A DNA stretch of 64,000 bases from a bacterium (GCA_024742755.1 JANSXW010000006.1:22578-86577), one strand, 5' to 3'; numbered from the stretch's first letter, positions 9,876 to 18,695 are shown. The notes: a model not told the origin generated them from the sequence alone. A program made the numbers and translations.

Positions 9876-10667
9876 ATGAAACAAACAACCCTCTTCGCTT
9901 TACTAACCATCACCCTCTTCACGTTTTCGGCCTGCAACAAGAGCAAAGTTGAAAGCCTGGAGCGGCAGGTCAATGAAAAAGAGAAGCAAATCCAGCAGTT
10001 GGAAGACCAGGTTGAGCACCTGCAGTTTACCAACTCCAGCCTGCTTGACCGCATGTCCGACTTGTCCATTGTGAGCAAGGAAGGCGCTACGAGTATCCGG
10101 GAGTCCCTGGAGAATATCAACCAGCAGTACCAGTTTATAGAGGACCTGACGACCAAAATGCAGGAAAAGGATTCCCTCAACCTGGCACTGGTGCTCAACC
10201 TCAAACGCTCCCTTTCTGACCTGAACGACGATGATGTGAAGGTGGAAGTCCGGGGCGGTGTAGTGCACGTCTCGATTTCAGACCAGCTTTTATTCCAGTC
10301 TGGCAGCTCAAAAATCACCGCTGAAGCAAATGAAGTGTTGGGCAAAGTGGCCATGGTGGTCAGCGACCACAGCGACCTCAACCTGATGGTGGAAGGCCAT
10401 ACCGATAACGTACCGATTTCCAACAGCTGCATCAAAGACAACTGGGACCTGAGCGTAAAACGCGCTACGGCAGTGGTGAGAGCATTGGAGGAGGAGCACT
10501 ACGTAGACCCCACCCGGATGATCGCTGCCGGGCGGGCGGACAAATTGCCTAAAGCAGATAACGACTCCGAAACCGGGCGCAGCCTTAACCGGCGTACTGA
10601 AATTGTGATTATGCCGCGCCTTGATCAGTTCTTCCAACTGCTGGAACCTCCGGTGGTAGCGAATTAA
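9876..10667 (+). CDS. OmpA/MotB-like peptidoglycan-binding lipoprotein with coiled coil
   Basis: The 263-residue protein has a lipoprotein signal peptide (LFTFSACNKS, lipidated Cys near residue 20) and then a coiled coil to about residue 80 (VESLERQVNEKEKQIQQLEDQ). The C-terminal half is an OmpA-like domain (about 130-255) with LLFQSGSSKIT, the peptidoglycan-contacting VEGHTDNVPI segment, and GRSLNRRTEIV with the conserved Asn-Arg-Arg. Such proteins anchor the outer membrane to the cell wall. Unlike MotB it has no transmembrane proton channel helix, so it is an anchor rather than a motor subunit. Confidence 0.9.
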   Translation: MKQTTLFALLTITLFTFSACNKSKVESLERQVNEKEKQIQQLEDQVEHLQFTNSSLLDRMSDLSIVSKEGATSIRESLENINQQYQFIEDLTTKMQEKDSLNLALVLNLKRSLSDLNDDDVKVEVRGGVVHVSISDQLLFQSGSSKITAEANEVLGKVAMVVSDHSDLNLMVEGHTDNVPISNSCIKDNWDLSVKRATAVVRALEEEHYVDPTRMIAAGRADKLPKADNDSETGRSLNRRTEIVIMPRLDQFFQLLEPPVVAN

Positions 10668-10681
10668 TGGCGCGCAAGTGA

Positions 10682-10712
10682 GCGTTTGGTCTCTTGCTTA
10701 GGGGCCAAACGC
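10682..10712. terminator. Inverted repeat between convergent genes, possible terminator
   Basis: GCGTTTGG at 10682-10689 pairs with CCAAACGC at 10705-10712 across a 15-base loop. It lies between the ends of the convergent OmpA-like and NUDIX genes. There is no T-run immediately after it on the plus strand (the nearest is at 10732), so termination is only a possibility. Confidence 0.35.
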
Positions 10713-10728
10713 CTGCAAGATTTGGAGC

Positions 10729-11157
10729 CTATTTTTTAAGGTACTCAGAGTACAACTGCCCATGGCGATAGGCGTCCATAACGTGGCGTACCGTGGAAGT
10801 CAGGTTCTTGGGCAGGTCTTCCAGGTAAAACCACTCTGCTTCCCTGAACTTGTGCGTTTCCTTAGCCTTTAGTTCGCCCTCCCACCGGTAGGCTTTAAAG
10901 TAAAAAACGATGCGGTGCTCCTCGCCATTCACTTTGTGCAGCAAGTGGGCCAGTTCAAGATCTTCCTCCCGCAGGATGATGCCTGCCTCTTCAAAACTCT
11001 CCCGGATGAGCGCCTGCCGGGCAAACTCCCTGGATTCCACCGTGCCGCCCACGAGTGTGTAATTGCCCCCGTTAGGCTTCGTCTGTTTGAGCAACAGGAT
11101 ACGGCCGCGATGGTAAAGAATCAATCTGGCTTTAAAAGAAATCTGTGTATCTGCCAT
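10729..11157 (-). CDS. NUDIX hydrolase
   Basis: The protein is about 142 residues from the ATG at 11157; the frame continues 14 codons upstream, but the segment beginning MADTQISFKARL is the natural N-terminus. The Nudix box is complete (G-x5-E-x7-R-E-x-x-E-E-x-G, seen as GTVESRE, FARQALI, RESFEEAG), with Ser at the position that is usually hydrophobic. Nudix enzymes cleave nucleoside diphosphates linked to another moiety; the substrate cannot be read from sequence. It is transcribed against its left neighbour and divergently from the cysteine synthase homologue. Confidence 0.88.
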   Translation of the reverse strand: MADTQISFKARLILYHRGRILLLKQTKPNGGNYTLVGGTVESREFARQALIRESFEEAGIILREEDLELAHLLHKVNGEEHRIVFYFKAYRWEGELKAKETHKFREAEWFYLEDLPKNLTSTVRHVMDAYRHGQLYSEYLKK

Positions 11158-11504
11158 AAAGTTAAATGGGTGTTTAATGCCGTTCTGCCAATACTGCACC
11201 GGCAGCGCGTACTGTGAGCATAAACAGCAAGATACGTCAAAAACGGCTTTTGTTTCTGATTGTTGACTTTTTTCATTTCAAGAAGATTACTTTGGTCATT
11301 GCGTTTTAAATAGTTTTCCGCCCACAGAAGAAATAGAAAAGCAGCGCTTTCCTGCGGCAAAAAAATTATTACCTTTGTTCTTACAATCGTATCGGGACTG
11401 CAAATCTGTAATTGGTTTTGGGCGTTCCGCCTGAATTCCGAGCCTATAAAATCAAACAAGCTGTGCACAACGTACAGCCTATCGTGAGCAAAAAGCAAGC
11501 TTAT
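11158..11504. other. Divergent intergenic region
   Basis: This 347-base stretch lies between the start of the minus-strand NUDIX gene and the plus-strand PLP enzyme gene. It contains the plus-strand promoter at 11348-11377 and AT-rich sequence around 11260-11380. I found no convincing minus-strand TAnnTTTG element and no small gene. Confidence 0.45.
11348..11377 (+). promoter_or_regulatory. Candidate promoter for the cysteine synthase homologue
   Basis: TTTC at 11348-11351 and TACCTTTG at 11370-11377 are 18 bases apart, close to the Bacteroidota consensus. The predicted leader before the ATG at 11505 is about 120 bases. Confidence 0.45.
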
Positions 11505-12620
11505 ATGCGATACGAGAACGTACTGGCAACTATCGGCAATACGCCGCTTATTCAACTCAGCCGGATCGCTAAAGGTATTCCGGCCACCGTCTACGGAAAA
11601 GTCGAAGCCTACAACCCGGGGCAATCCGCAAAAGACCGCACCGCTTTATTCATGGTCGAGCAGGCAGAACGCGAAGGGCTCATCAAGCCCGGCGACACCA
11701 TCGTGGAGGCGACCTCCGGCAATACCGGCTATAGTCTGGCGATGATCTGCAGCCTTAAGGGCTACCGTTGTGTACTCACGGTTTCCAGCAAAGCCTCTCA
11801 GGAGAAGCTGTCCCTGCTGAAAGCTATGGGCGCCGAAGTGGTGGTCTGTCCCGCAGATGCCGCCCCCGAAGATCCCCGCTCCTACTACTCCCGTGCCAGG
11901 CAGCTGTCCGAGGACATTCCCGGCGCCTACTACCTGGCTCAAAACTTCAACCTCAACAACTCTAAGGCCCACTACAGCTCAACCGGCCCGGAAATCTGGG
12001 AGCAGACCGAGGGCAAAATCACGCACTACGTCTGTTGTGCAGGCACCGGTGGCACCCTATCCGGCACCGCCCGCTACCTCAAGGAGAAAAATCCGGACAT
12101 CAAAATCATCGCGGTAGATGCTTACGGATCCGTCCTCAAGAAGTATTGGGAAACCGGTGAGTTTGACCAGAGCGAAATCTACCCCTACAAGGTGGAAGGC
12201 CTCGGCAAGACCATCATCCCCGGCAACGTCGCTTTTGACCTGATCGACGACTTTATCAAGGTGACCGACCGCAGCAGCGCCCATCGTGCCCGACAGTTGG
12301 CGCGGCAGGAAGGGCTGCTCGTTGGCTACTCCAGTGGATCAGCCATGCAAGCGGTATTCCGCCTCAAGGAGCAGCTCAAGCCAACGGATGTAGTCGTCGC
12401 ACTCTTCCCAGACCACGGCACCCGCTACCTCGGCAAGATTTACAACGACGAGTGGATGAAACAGCAGGGCTTTATGCAGCAACCAACCCCTGTCAATGGC
12501 GAGCACCCCCACCCCATCATGCACCACGAAGACTCCTACACCCGCTACCGCAAAATCTACCGGGCGTACCGCATCAAGTATAAGCGCTACCTCCGGCAGA
12601 CCCTCAAAGCAATGAGCTAA
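11505..12620 (+). CDS. PLP-dependent cysteine synthase / cystathionine beta-synthase-like enzyme
   Basis: The protein is about 371 residues from the ATG at 11505 (MRYENVLATIGNTPLIQLSR); the upstream 31 codons of the frame are leader. It has the fold-type-II signatures: NPGQSAKDR with the PLP-binding Lys, EATSGNTGYSLAM (Asn contacting the PLP hydroxyl), and CAGTGGTLSGTARYLKE binding the phosphate. Relatives make cysteine from O-acetylserine and sulfide or cystathionine from serine and homocysteine. NPGQSAKDR differs from the usual NPGGSVKDR, and a basic tail of about 45 residues (RYRKIYRAYRIKYKRYLRQ in part) follows the catalytic domain. No CBS pair is present. The reaction is therefore uncertain. 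Confidence 0.88.
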   Translation: MRYENVLATIGNTPLIQLSRIAKGIPATVYGKVEAYNPGQSAKDRTALFMVEQAEREGLIKPGDTIVEATSGNTGYSLAMICSLKGYRCVLTVSSKASQEKLSLLKAMGAEVVVCPADAAPEDPRSYYSRARQLSEDIPGAYYLAQNFNLNNSKAHYSSTGPEIWEQTEGKITHYVCCAGTGGTLSGTARYLKEKNPDIKIIAVDAYGSVLKKYWETGEFDQSEIYPYKVEGLGKTIIPGNVAFDLIDDFIKVTDRSSAHRARQLARQEGLLVGYSSGSAMQAVFRLKEQLKPTDVVVALFPDHGTRYLGKIYNDEWMKQQGFMQQPTPVNGEHPHPIMHHEDSYTRYRKIYRAYRIKYKRYLRQTLKAMS

Positions 12621-12700
12621 AACAATATTAGGCAAGCGAAGGCAGCCTGTTGATGGAAAACCGGCACCCACACCACACCACATCAGGCCACCTTCGCCCC

Positions 12701-12800
12701 CAAACTGCCCACTGCCAAACTGCCCACTGCCAAACTGCCCACTGCCAAACTGCCCACTGCCAGACTGCCCACTGCCAGACTGCCCACTGCCAAACTACCC
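12701..12800. repeat. 15-bp tandem repeat, six full copies plus a partial
   Basis: The unit CAAACTGCCCACTGC is repeated head to tail from 12701 to 12790, with CAGACTGCCCACTGC in copies 5 and 6, and breaks down in a seventh partial copy to about 12800. The unit length is divisible by three, so it creates repetitive open frames on both strands; these are by-products. It ends 64 bases before the AAA-ATPase start codon. Slippage could alter copy number between strains. Confidence 0.9.
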
Positions 12801-12863
12801 CCCCCACTCCCAACTCTCCCCCAAATTCCGTACCTTGCCCTTCCCAAAAGAAGAAAGGACCAC

Positions 12864-14201
12864 ATGGACGAAATACAACAACTACGCGAAGCCCTCAAAA
12901 GCGCTCCTGACAACCTCCCACTGCGGAAACTCCTTGCCAATGCGCTGATGAAGCAGGACCGGCACGAAGAAGCGGAAGCCGAATACAAAGCCGCCCTTCG
13001 CCTCAATGCAGCCGACACCGACCTCAAAATAGGCCTCGCCGATGCCTTCCGCGCCCAACAAAAAACCGGCTCCGGGCTGGTCCTCATCGAGGAAATGGTG
13101 GAAGCCCCTGCCCCACCGGCTAAAGCATGGCTCGTGTACGCCAAACTACTGCTGCAAAGCCAGCAAGCCGAAGCCGCCAAGGAAGCCTACGAAAACGCCA
13201 TCGCCATCAACGACAAGCTCCGCGATGCCTACCTGGAGTCAGAAATCAACCTGCAAATCAAAGACCAACCGGAACCTGAAAAAATCAAGCTCAAAACCGG
13301 AGGGGACGAAGCAGAAGACCAGGACAAAAGCATAGACATCGAGCGGCCGGATACCACCTTTGAAGATGTGGGTGGAATGGAACAGGTCAAGGAGGAAGTC
13401 CGCATGAAAATCCTCCATCCACTGAAACACCCGGAAATCTACCAGGCCTATGGGAAGAAAATTGGTGGTGGTATTTTGCTGTACGGTCCCCCGGGTTGCG
13501 GCAAGACCCACCTTGCAAGAGCCACTGCCGGAGAAGTAGGCTCCAATTTCCTGGCCGTTGGCATCAGTGATATCCTGGACATGTACATCGGGCAGAGCGA
13601 GCGCAACCTGCACGCTATTTTCGAGAAAGCCCGCAGCCTGAAGCCCTGCGTCCTGTTCTTTGACGAAGTGGACGCCCTGGGGGCCAGCCGGTCTGATATG
13701 CGCCATAGTGCCGGACGGAATGTCATCAATCAGTTTCTGGCCGAACTGGACGGTGTAGAGTATAATAACGAAGGTGTCCTGGTACTCGCCGCAACCAATG
13801 CCCCATGGCACCTCGACTCCGCCTTTCGCCGCCCGGGGCGTTTTGATCGCATCATTTTCGTCCCCCCACCTGATGCCGCCGCCCGCGAAGCCATACTGAA
13901 GCTCAAGCTCAAAGGCAAACCCGTCAGTGAGCTGAACTACAGCAAACTGGTCAAAAAGACCGGCGACTTTTCCGGGGCCGATCTGGAAGCCATCATCGAC
14001 CGCGCCATAGAAGGCAAACTGGAAGAAGCCATCCGAAAAGGTATTCCTGAGCCCCTGCAGACCCAAGACCTGGAACAGGCCATCAAAAAGCACCGGGCCA
14101 CCACTAAGGAATGGTTCAGCACTGCTAAGAACTACGCCCTCTTTGCCAATGAGGCGGGTATCTATGACGAAATCCTTGACTACCTCAAGATTAAAAAATG
14201 A
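12864..14201 (+). CDS. TPR-AAA ATPase, CDC48/FtsH-type AAA domain
   Basis: In this 445-residue protein, TPR-like helices occupy about residues 1-130. An AAA domain occupies about 165-400, with a FEDVGGMEQVKEEV entry motif, Walker A GPPGCGKTH, Walker B VLFFDEVDA, and the second region of homology ATNAPWHLDSAFRRPGRFDR containing both arginine fingers. The sequence resembles one ring of CDC48/p97 and proteasomal ATPases, which unfold or remodel proteins. There is no protease domain and no membrane segment. The following gene starts within its stop codon (ATGA), so the two are translationally coupled and likely act together. The target is unknown. Confidence 0.9.
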   Translation: MDEIQQLREALKSAPDNLPLRKLLANALMKQDRHEEAEAEYKAALRLNAADTDLKIGLADAFRAQQKTGSGLVLIEEMVEAPAPPAKAWLVYAKLLLQSQQAEAAKEAYENAIAINDKLRDAYLESEINLQIKDQPEPEKIKLKTGGDEAEDQDKSIDIERPDTTFEDVGGMEQVKEEVRMKILHPLKHPEIYQAYGKKIGGGILLYGPPGCGKTHLARATAGEVGSNFLAVGISDILDMYIGQSERNLHAIFEKARSLKPCVLFFDEVDALGASRSDMRHSAGRNVINQFLAELDGVEYNNEGVLVLAATNAPWHLDSAFRRPGRFDRIIFVPPPDAAAREAILKLKLKGKPVSELNYSKLVKKTGDFSGADLEAIIDRAIEGKLEEAIRKGIPEPLQTQDLEQAIKKHRATTKEWFSTAKNYALFANEAGIYDEILDYLKIKK

Positions 14202-15451
14202 TCAACATACACCTGGAACGGGGCAAACTGCTCCTGGCTCAAAAGCGGCTGGCTGATGCCGAAAAGGAATTTAAGCAGGCCCTCAGCCATGCACCCAATG
14301 ACGCCTATGCCATGGCCTGGCTGGCAGAATGCTACCTCAGTGGCAAGCGCTACGCTGAAGCGCTGGAACTTGGCGAACGCGCCATGGGGCAAGCTCCCAA
14401 CGACCCGTTCCTGCTTTACACCATGGCAAGGGCGTACTTCTACAATCAAAATACCAGGCAGGCGCGCGAAATGATCCGGCAGGGGCTACAGCTCAACCCG
14501 GCGGACTCAGACTTTTTCCTGTTGCTTGCTCATGTCGCCTTCTACGAGGAAAAATGGCAGGAAGCCCTCGATGCTGCCGAACAGGGACTGGAACAGGATG
14601 CCGAAAATGTCAACCTGGTCAACATCCGGGCACAAGCCCTGGTGAAGCTCAACCGTAAAGCCGAGGCCGCTCAGACGATCGACTACGCCCTGCACAAAGC
14701 CCCCGAGGACAGTTACTCCCACGCCAACCGGGGCTGGGTGGCTATTGAGCAAAGCCGCTTCAAGGAAGCTCAGCAAAACTTCCGGGAAGCGCTCCGACTG
14801 AACCCCAACAACGAATATGCCCGGTCTGGCCTCAAGGAAGCCATCAAAGGCGAGAATCTCATCTACCGCGGCATCCTCAAGTACTTCCTTTGGATGGCGA
14901 AAATGAATGAGCAAAACCGCTGGGCAGTCATAATCGGAGCTTACATCATCTACCGGGTGGTGCTGGGTATTGCCCGGAACAACCCGGCTCTGGCGCCCCT
15001 TACCTATCCTATTATCGCCCTGTACGTATTGTTTGCGCTCTCTTCCTGGATTGCAGTGCCGGTGGCCAACCTCTTCCTGCGCCTCCACCCTATTGGCAAG
15101 CATGCCCTGACAGAGGATGAAAAAATGGGCTCCAATATCGCCGGTGGACTCGTCGGCCTATCCATCCTATCCCTGGCAGGCTACCTCATCAGTGGTGCCG
15201 GGCAACTGCTTTTCCTGGGCATCGTTTTTGGATTGCTTTTGGTTCCTGCCGGTGGCACTTTCTCCGTCAGCGAAGGCACCAAAGCCCGGCGTTCCCTGAC
15301 CATTTACAGCCTGGTACTGGCAGGTGCGGGCATCACCGGAGCGCTCATCCCCTCCCTCGGCAGTTGGCTGATCATTGTGTTCGCACTGGGCATATTCGCT
15401 TATGGCTGGGTGGCGAACTATCTGATTGGTCAGGATGCGAAAGCTTTTTAG
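14198..15451 (+). CDS. TPR protein with C-terminal membrane domain
   Basis: The 417-residue protein starts with TPR repeats over about residues 1-225 (repeated A-W-L/AEC-Y and A-L-RLNPNN patterns). It ends with a hydrophobic part of about five transmembrane helices (245-410), with a polar break near SEGTKARRS. It overlaps the AAA-ATPase by four bases. A reasonable inference is a membrane-bound adaptor that brings substrates to the ATPase, but nothing in the sequence proves this. No signal peptide is present, so the TPR part should be cytoplasmic. Confidence 0.8.
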   Translation: MINIHLERGKLLLAQKRLADAEKEFKQALSHAPNDAYAMAWLAECYLSGKRYAEALELGERAMGQAPNDPFLLYTMARAYFYNQNTRQAREMIRQGLQLNPADSDFFLLLAHVAFYEEKWQEALDAAEQGLEQDAENVNLVNIRAQALVKLNRKAEAAQTIDYALHKAPEDSYSHANRGWVAIEQSRFKEAQQNFREALRLNPNNEYARSGLKEAIKGENLIYRGILKYFLWMAKMNEQNRWAVIIGAYIIYRVVLGIARNNPALAPLTYPIIALYVLFALSSWIAVPVANLFLRLHPIGKHALTEDEKMGSNIAGGLVGLSILSLAGYLISGAGQLLFLGIVFGLLLVPAGGTFSVSEGTKARRSLTIYSLVLAGAGITGALIPSLGSWLIIVFALGIFAYGWVANYLIGQDAKAF

Positions 15452-15520
15452 TTGAATTGCATTGGTGATATTGCGGTAAAGCTTAAAACGCCGCATATTT
15501 ATGCAAAAGCCCGATGTAAG

Positions 15521-15757
15521 ATGAAGCCTATCACACTATCCATCTCTGATGAGCTGCTGGAGAAAAGTATCGCCTACGCAAAACTGAATGGCACAAACCT
15601 CAATGACCTTATAAGAGAACTGCTAATACGTCATGTAGACACAAGCTCCATGAGCCCGGCAGAAAAATTACTTAAAAGAAGTAACCAAATTACCATCTCA
15701 ACAAAAGACCGGAAATGGAACAGAGATGAATTCTACCACCGGAAACTTTTTTCCTGA
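15521..15757 (+). CDS. Orphan ribbon-helix-helix antitoxin-like protein (DUF6364-like)
   Basis: The 78-residue protein starts at the ATG at 15521; the frame is open upstream but carries no recognisable sequence. MKPITLSISDELLEKSIAYAKLNGTNLNDLIRELL follows the DUF6364/ParD-like pattern: a short beta strand (ITLSIS) and two helices that form a DNA-binding dimer. Such antitoxins usually precede a PIN-domain toxin. Here only 33 bases follow before the end of a gene on the opposite strand, so no toxin is encoded next to it. It may be a solitary remnant or a regulator in its own right. Confidence 0.65.
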   Translation: MKPITLSISDELLEKSIAYAKLNGTNLNDLIRELLIRHVDTSSMSPAEKLLKRSNQITISTKDRKWNRDEFYHRKLFS

Positions 15758-15790
15758 TTCTAAATGCAAAAGCTAAGATAGCCGATCCCA

Positions 15791-16489
15791 TTACCCTTTC
15801 AACCTACCCATCACACCCTTCCGGTACCCTTCACTAATCGGCAGGCGCTCCTTTTCGATCACCACCCGGTTGCGCTCTATGTAGTCAATTTTGGGAATGG
15901 ACACGATATAGGACCGATGGGTGCGCACGAATAAAGCTGTCGGCAGCACCTCTTCAAAATGCTTCATGTTTTCCAATGTCATAATGCGGCCGGCCGACGT
16001 GTGGATGGCTACATAATCGCCCTGCCCTTCCAGATAGGCAATATCGGCATAGTCGACACGCTGCAGGCGGTATTCCGTTTTCACAAATAAGTAGGAGGCG
16101 TTCACTTCTGCCTCCTGAGCTGCTGGGGCGGGGCTCCTTTCACTGGTTTCGACTTTCTGTACGGCCTGATAGAAACGGTCGTAGGAGATTGGTTTCATCA
16201 GGTAATCCACTACGTTGTGTTCGTACCCCTGGAGCGCATATTGCTCGTATGCGGTGGTGAGGATGACCGGCAGGCGCTGATTCAGGATTTTCATCACCTG
16301 AATGCCGGTGAGCTCGGGCATTTGCACATCCAGAAAAAGCAGCAAATCCGTCTGCCCCTGCAGGTACTGCAAAGCCTCTATGGGATTGGAAAAAGCCTCC
16401 GCCAATTCCAAATCCGGTGTTTTCCGGACATAGTCGGACAACAACTGTATGGCCAGGGGCTCATCATCCACAATTACACATCGGAGCAT
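15791..16489 (-). CDS. LytTR response regulator
   Basis: The protein has 232 residues from the ATG at 16489 (MLRCVIVDDEPLAI). The receiver domain (1-120) has the acidic pair VDDE, the phosphorylated Asp in FLDVQMP, and the conserved Lys in MKPISYDRF. A LytTR DNA-binding domain (about 135-232) contains RLQRVDYADIAYLEGQGDYV and FVRTHRSYIV. The start overlaps the 3' end of the upstream histidine kinase gene by 16 bases, so the pair is translationally coupled. Its regulon is not evident. Confidence 0.93.
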   Translation of the reverse strand: MLRCVIVDDEPLAIQLLSDYVRKTPDLELAEAFSNPIEALQYLQGQTDLLLFLDVQMPELTGIQVMKILNQRLPVILTTAYEQYALQGYEHNVVDYLMKPISYDRFYQAVQKVETSERSPAPAAQEAEVNASYLFVKTEYRLQRVDYADIAYLEGQGDYVAIHTSAGRIMTLENMKHFEEVLPTALFVRTHRSYIVSIPKIDYIERNRVVIEKERLPISEGYRKGVMGRLKG

Positions 16490-17517
16490 AGGGCAATGGG
16501 AATTTTTAAGGTGACTTCGAATTGATTTTGGGTTGCTTCGACCGTCCACTCATGCTGATCTTCATAAATCAAAGATAAGCGTTTGCGGATATTAGCCAGA
16601 CCGATGCCCCCCACCTGATCTTTTTGTTGAACCCGCAGAGCATTTTGGGTGTGAAAGACCAAAGCCTCCGCCCTTCGTTCCAACCGGATGACCACCGGGT
16701 GCTCCGGATTCCGCAGCTCACCGTGCTTAAAGGCATTTTCCACAAAGGGGATGAGCGCAAATGGTGGAATAGACAGCCCATCCAGCTTATCAGGCATTTC
16801 CAGGTGCAGCTGCACTTCATACCCGTACCGCAGGCGCTGCAGGCTGATGAAGTCCTCAATGTACCTGACTTCCCGCTCCAAAGGCACCTGCTCGGCATTC
16901 TCATACAAAGCGTACCGGAGCAGCCCCGTCAGCTTTTCCATGGCTACCAGTGCTTTGTCTGACTTTTGGTAGACCAGGGTATAGACATTATTCAGGGTAT
17001 TGAAGAGAAAGTGGGGATTGATCTGCGACCTTAGAAAAGCCAGCTCCGTCTTCTGGTTGTGAATCAGCAACTCCTGGCTTTGCCGCTCCCGGAAGCGGGA
17101 ATACTGCGAAAAGTAAAACACAATACCTACGGCCGAAAATGGGATGGCGTAGTACAAATTGTCCAGCAGGTAAGTGCCCGTGCTCATCTGATCGTAGTAA
17201 TTGTCGAAGCCAAACCAGCGCAGGTACAGCACTTCTTCGATCAAAAAACGGATAGCAGCGGCAAATGGATAGACCGCGAAGAGTAACACACCCAGCAGCA
17301 GGTTAGGCTTGCCCTTAAGCCAGAAAAGGACCGAATAACAGCCGAAGGCATACAGAATATCCACCAACAGGGAGGACAAGGACAGCAGGATGCTCTTTTG
17401 GTTGGTCCAGTTATCCACAAAGCTTTGAATCCCATGATCCGCAATATCCCTGAGCTCCACGTACACCAGAAAAAAGGCTACACTCCAGATTAGCAACACC
17501 CCATACTTCGGCTTCAT
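16474..17517 (-). CDS. LytS-type sensor histidine kinase
   Basis: In this 347-residue protein, four transmembrane helices (about residues 10-150) precede a short coiled linker (RFRERQSQELLIHNQKTE) and a His_kinase domain with the phospho-acceptor motif INPHFLFNTLNN. The ATPase domain is present, with FALIPFVENAFKHG as N-box and GGIGLANIRKRL as G-box. The small membrane part with no large periplasmic domain suggests sensing within or at the membrane. It pairs with the LytTR regulator just downstream. Confidence 0.92.
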   Translation of the reverse strand: MKPKYGVLLIWSVAFFLVYVELRDIADHGIQSFVDNWTNQKSILLSLSSLLVDILYAFGCYSVLFWLKGKPNLLLGVLLFAVYPFAAAIRFLIEEVLYLRWFGFDNYYDQMSTGTYLLDNLYYAIPFSAVGIVFYFSQYSRFRERQSQELLIHNQKTELAFLRSQINPHFLFNTLNNVYTLVYQKSDKALVAMEKLTGLLRYALYENAEQVPLEREVRYIEDFISLQRLRYGYEVQLHLEMPDKLDGLSIPPFALIPFVENAFKHGELRNPEHPVVIRLERRAEALVFHTQNALRVQQKDQVGGIGLANIRKRLSLIYEDQHEWTVEATQNQFEVTLKIPIALCSDV

Positions 17518-17746
17518 CTTGGATTCATTTTACGGTAAAACTAAGCAATTCACGGGCAGTCTCCCCCGAAGGATAGGCTATCGGGGAAGTTCTATCGGTG
17601 AATGGGCCGGATTGCCCGGCAAACGCCCTTTGCTCTGAATTTTGGCACTGACCGGGGAAATCCCCCGGGCTACCGATTGCAGTTGGAAGACGTGGATGGG
17701 GGCTGCACTTTTGTTGGTATCAACCGAAAAAATAAAATCATCACCA

Positions 17747-18634
17747 ATGAAATCCATTATTCCCATTTTCATCGCCTTATGCTTTTTCCAATTGTCCAAT
17801 GCTCAGGAGATGCCCTATAAGGGCCCGGACGCGTTCCTCATCGGCGACCGGCAGGTGCCTCAGGTGCTGCTTATGGGCACCTGGCACTTTGCTTATCCTG
17901 GTTTGGACGAGCACAAGACTAAGGAGGAAGACAAGATCAATATTTTCACGCCCAAACGGCAGGAAGAACTGCAAGAGTTGCTGGATTATGTAGCCCAGTT
18001 CCAGCCCACCAAGATCATCGTGGAATCGGGAGCCAATACCGGCTACCTCATGAACCGCTACCGCCACTGGAAAAAAGGCGAAGAAGACCTTTATGCCAAT
18101 GAACGCGATCAGGTCGGCATACGCCTGATGGACCAGCTGGGGCTGGACACCCTCTATGGTTGTGATGCCTGGGAGTTGCTGGGCGAGGTTTCGGAAACGC
18201 TGGGCGAATCCGAGGCTGATCAATACATCCGGAAAGTGGGCGACCACCATTACTTCGGAGGAAAAGATGAATGGATGAAGCGGTACAAGAAATGGTACGC
18301 TTACAGTGACAAACAAATGCCGCACAACACCCTGCTCGAAAATTTTCTTTACCTCAATCAGGACAAGGTCATCGACCGCTACTTTGGAGCCTACATTTCA
18401 GGCGGGCAGTTTGATTCGGAAGCCTTTGAAGGGCCGGATGCGCTGTCGATGTTCTGGATGAACCGCAACCTGCGCATTTTCCATAAAATCCAGCAACTGG
18501 ATATTCAGGACAATGACCGGGTGCTCATCCTCTTTGGGGCCGGGCACGTGAGCATCCTGCGCTGGCTTTACGAGTGCTCCCCCCGCTATGAATTAGTAGA
18601 ATTTGACAGCCTGAACGACTTTACCGTTCGATAA
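17747..18634 (+). CDS. Secreted DUF5694-type protein (TraB/TIKI-like superfamily)
   Basis: The protein has 295 residues from the ATG at 17747, chosen because it opens the signal peptide (IPIFIALCFFQLSNAQ); the upstream 35 codons of the frame are not coding-like. The first domain motif is VLLMGTWHFAYPGLDEHK, with the conserved His, followed by KIIVESGANTGYL with a Glu, and near the end ILFGAGHVSILRWL with a second conserved His. These positions match the pattern of the TraB/GumN/Ere superfamily, some of which are metal-dependent hydrolases. The next gene belongs to the same broad superfamily. Confidence 0.75.
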   Translation: MKSIIPIFIALCFFQLSNAQEMPYKGPDAFLIGDRQVPQVLLMGTWHFAYPGLDEHKTKEEDKINIFTPKRQEELQELLDYVAQFQPTKIIVESGANTGYLMNRYRHWKKGEEDLYANERDQVGIRLMDQLGLDTLYGCDAWELLGEVSETLGESEADQYIRKVGDHHYFGGKDEWMKRYKKWYAYSDKQMPHNTLLENFLYLNQDKVIDRYFGAYISGGQFDSEAFEGPDALSMFWMNRNLRIFHKIQQLDIQDNDRVLILFGAGHVSILRWLYECSPRYELVEFDSLNDFTVR

Positions 18635-18695
18635 ATCACCAGACTGACAACTGCCCGGTGGCCACAACAGCTGCCGGGCACAAACTACTCCAGCT

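Noticed and set aside
12701..12800. CRISPR array
   Set aside because: The 15-bp units are directly adjacent, with no spacers, and no cas genes are near.
12628..12910. Repetitive open frames giving WQWAV or QTAHC repeats
   Set aside because: They arise because the 15-bp tandem repeat is divisible by three. There is no signal, domain or start context.
17564..17586. Inverted repeat CCCCGA...TCGGGG as a terminator
   Set aside because: It lies upstream of the histidine kinase start and has no T-run on either strand, so I do not call it a terminator.
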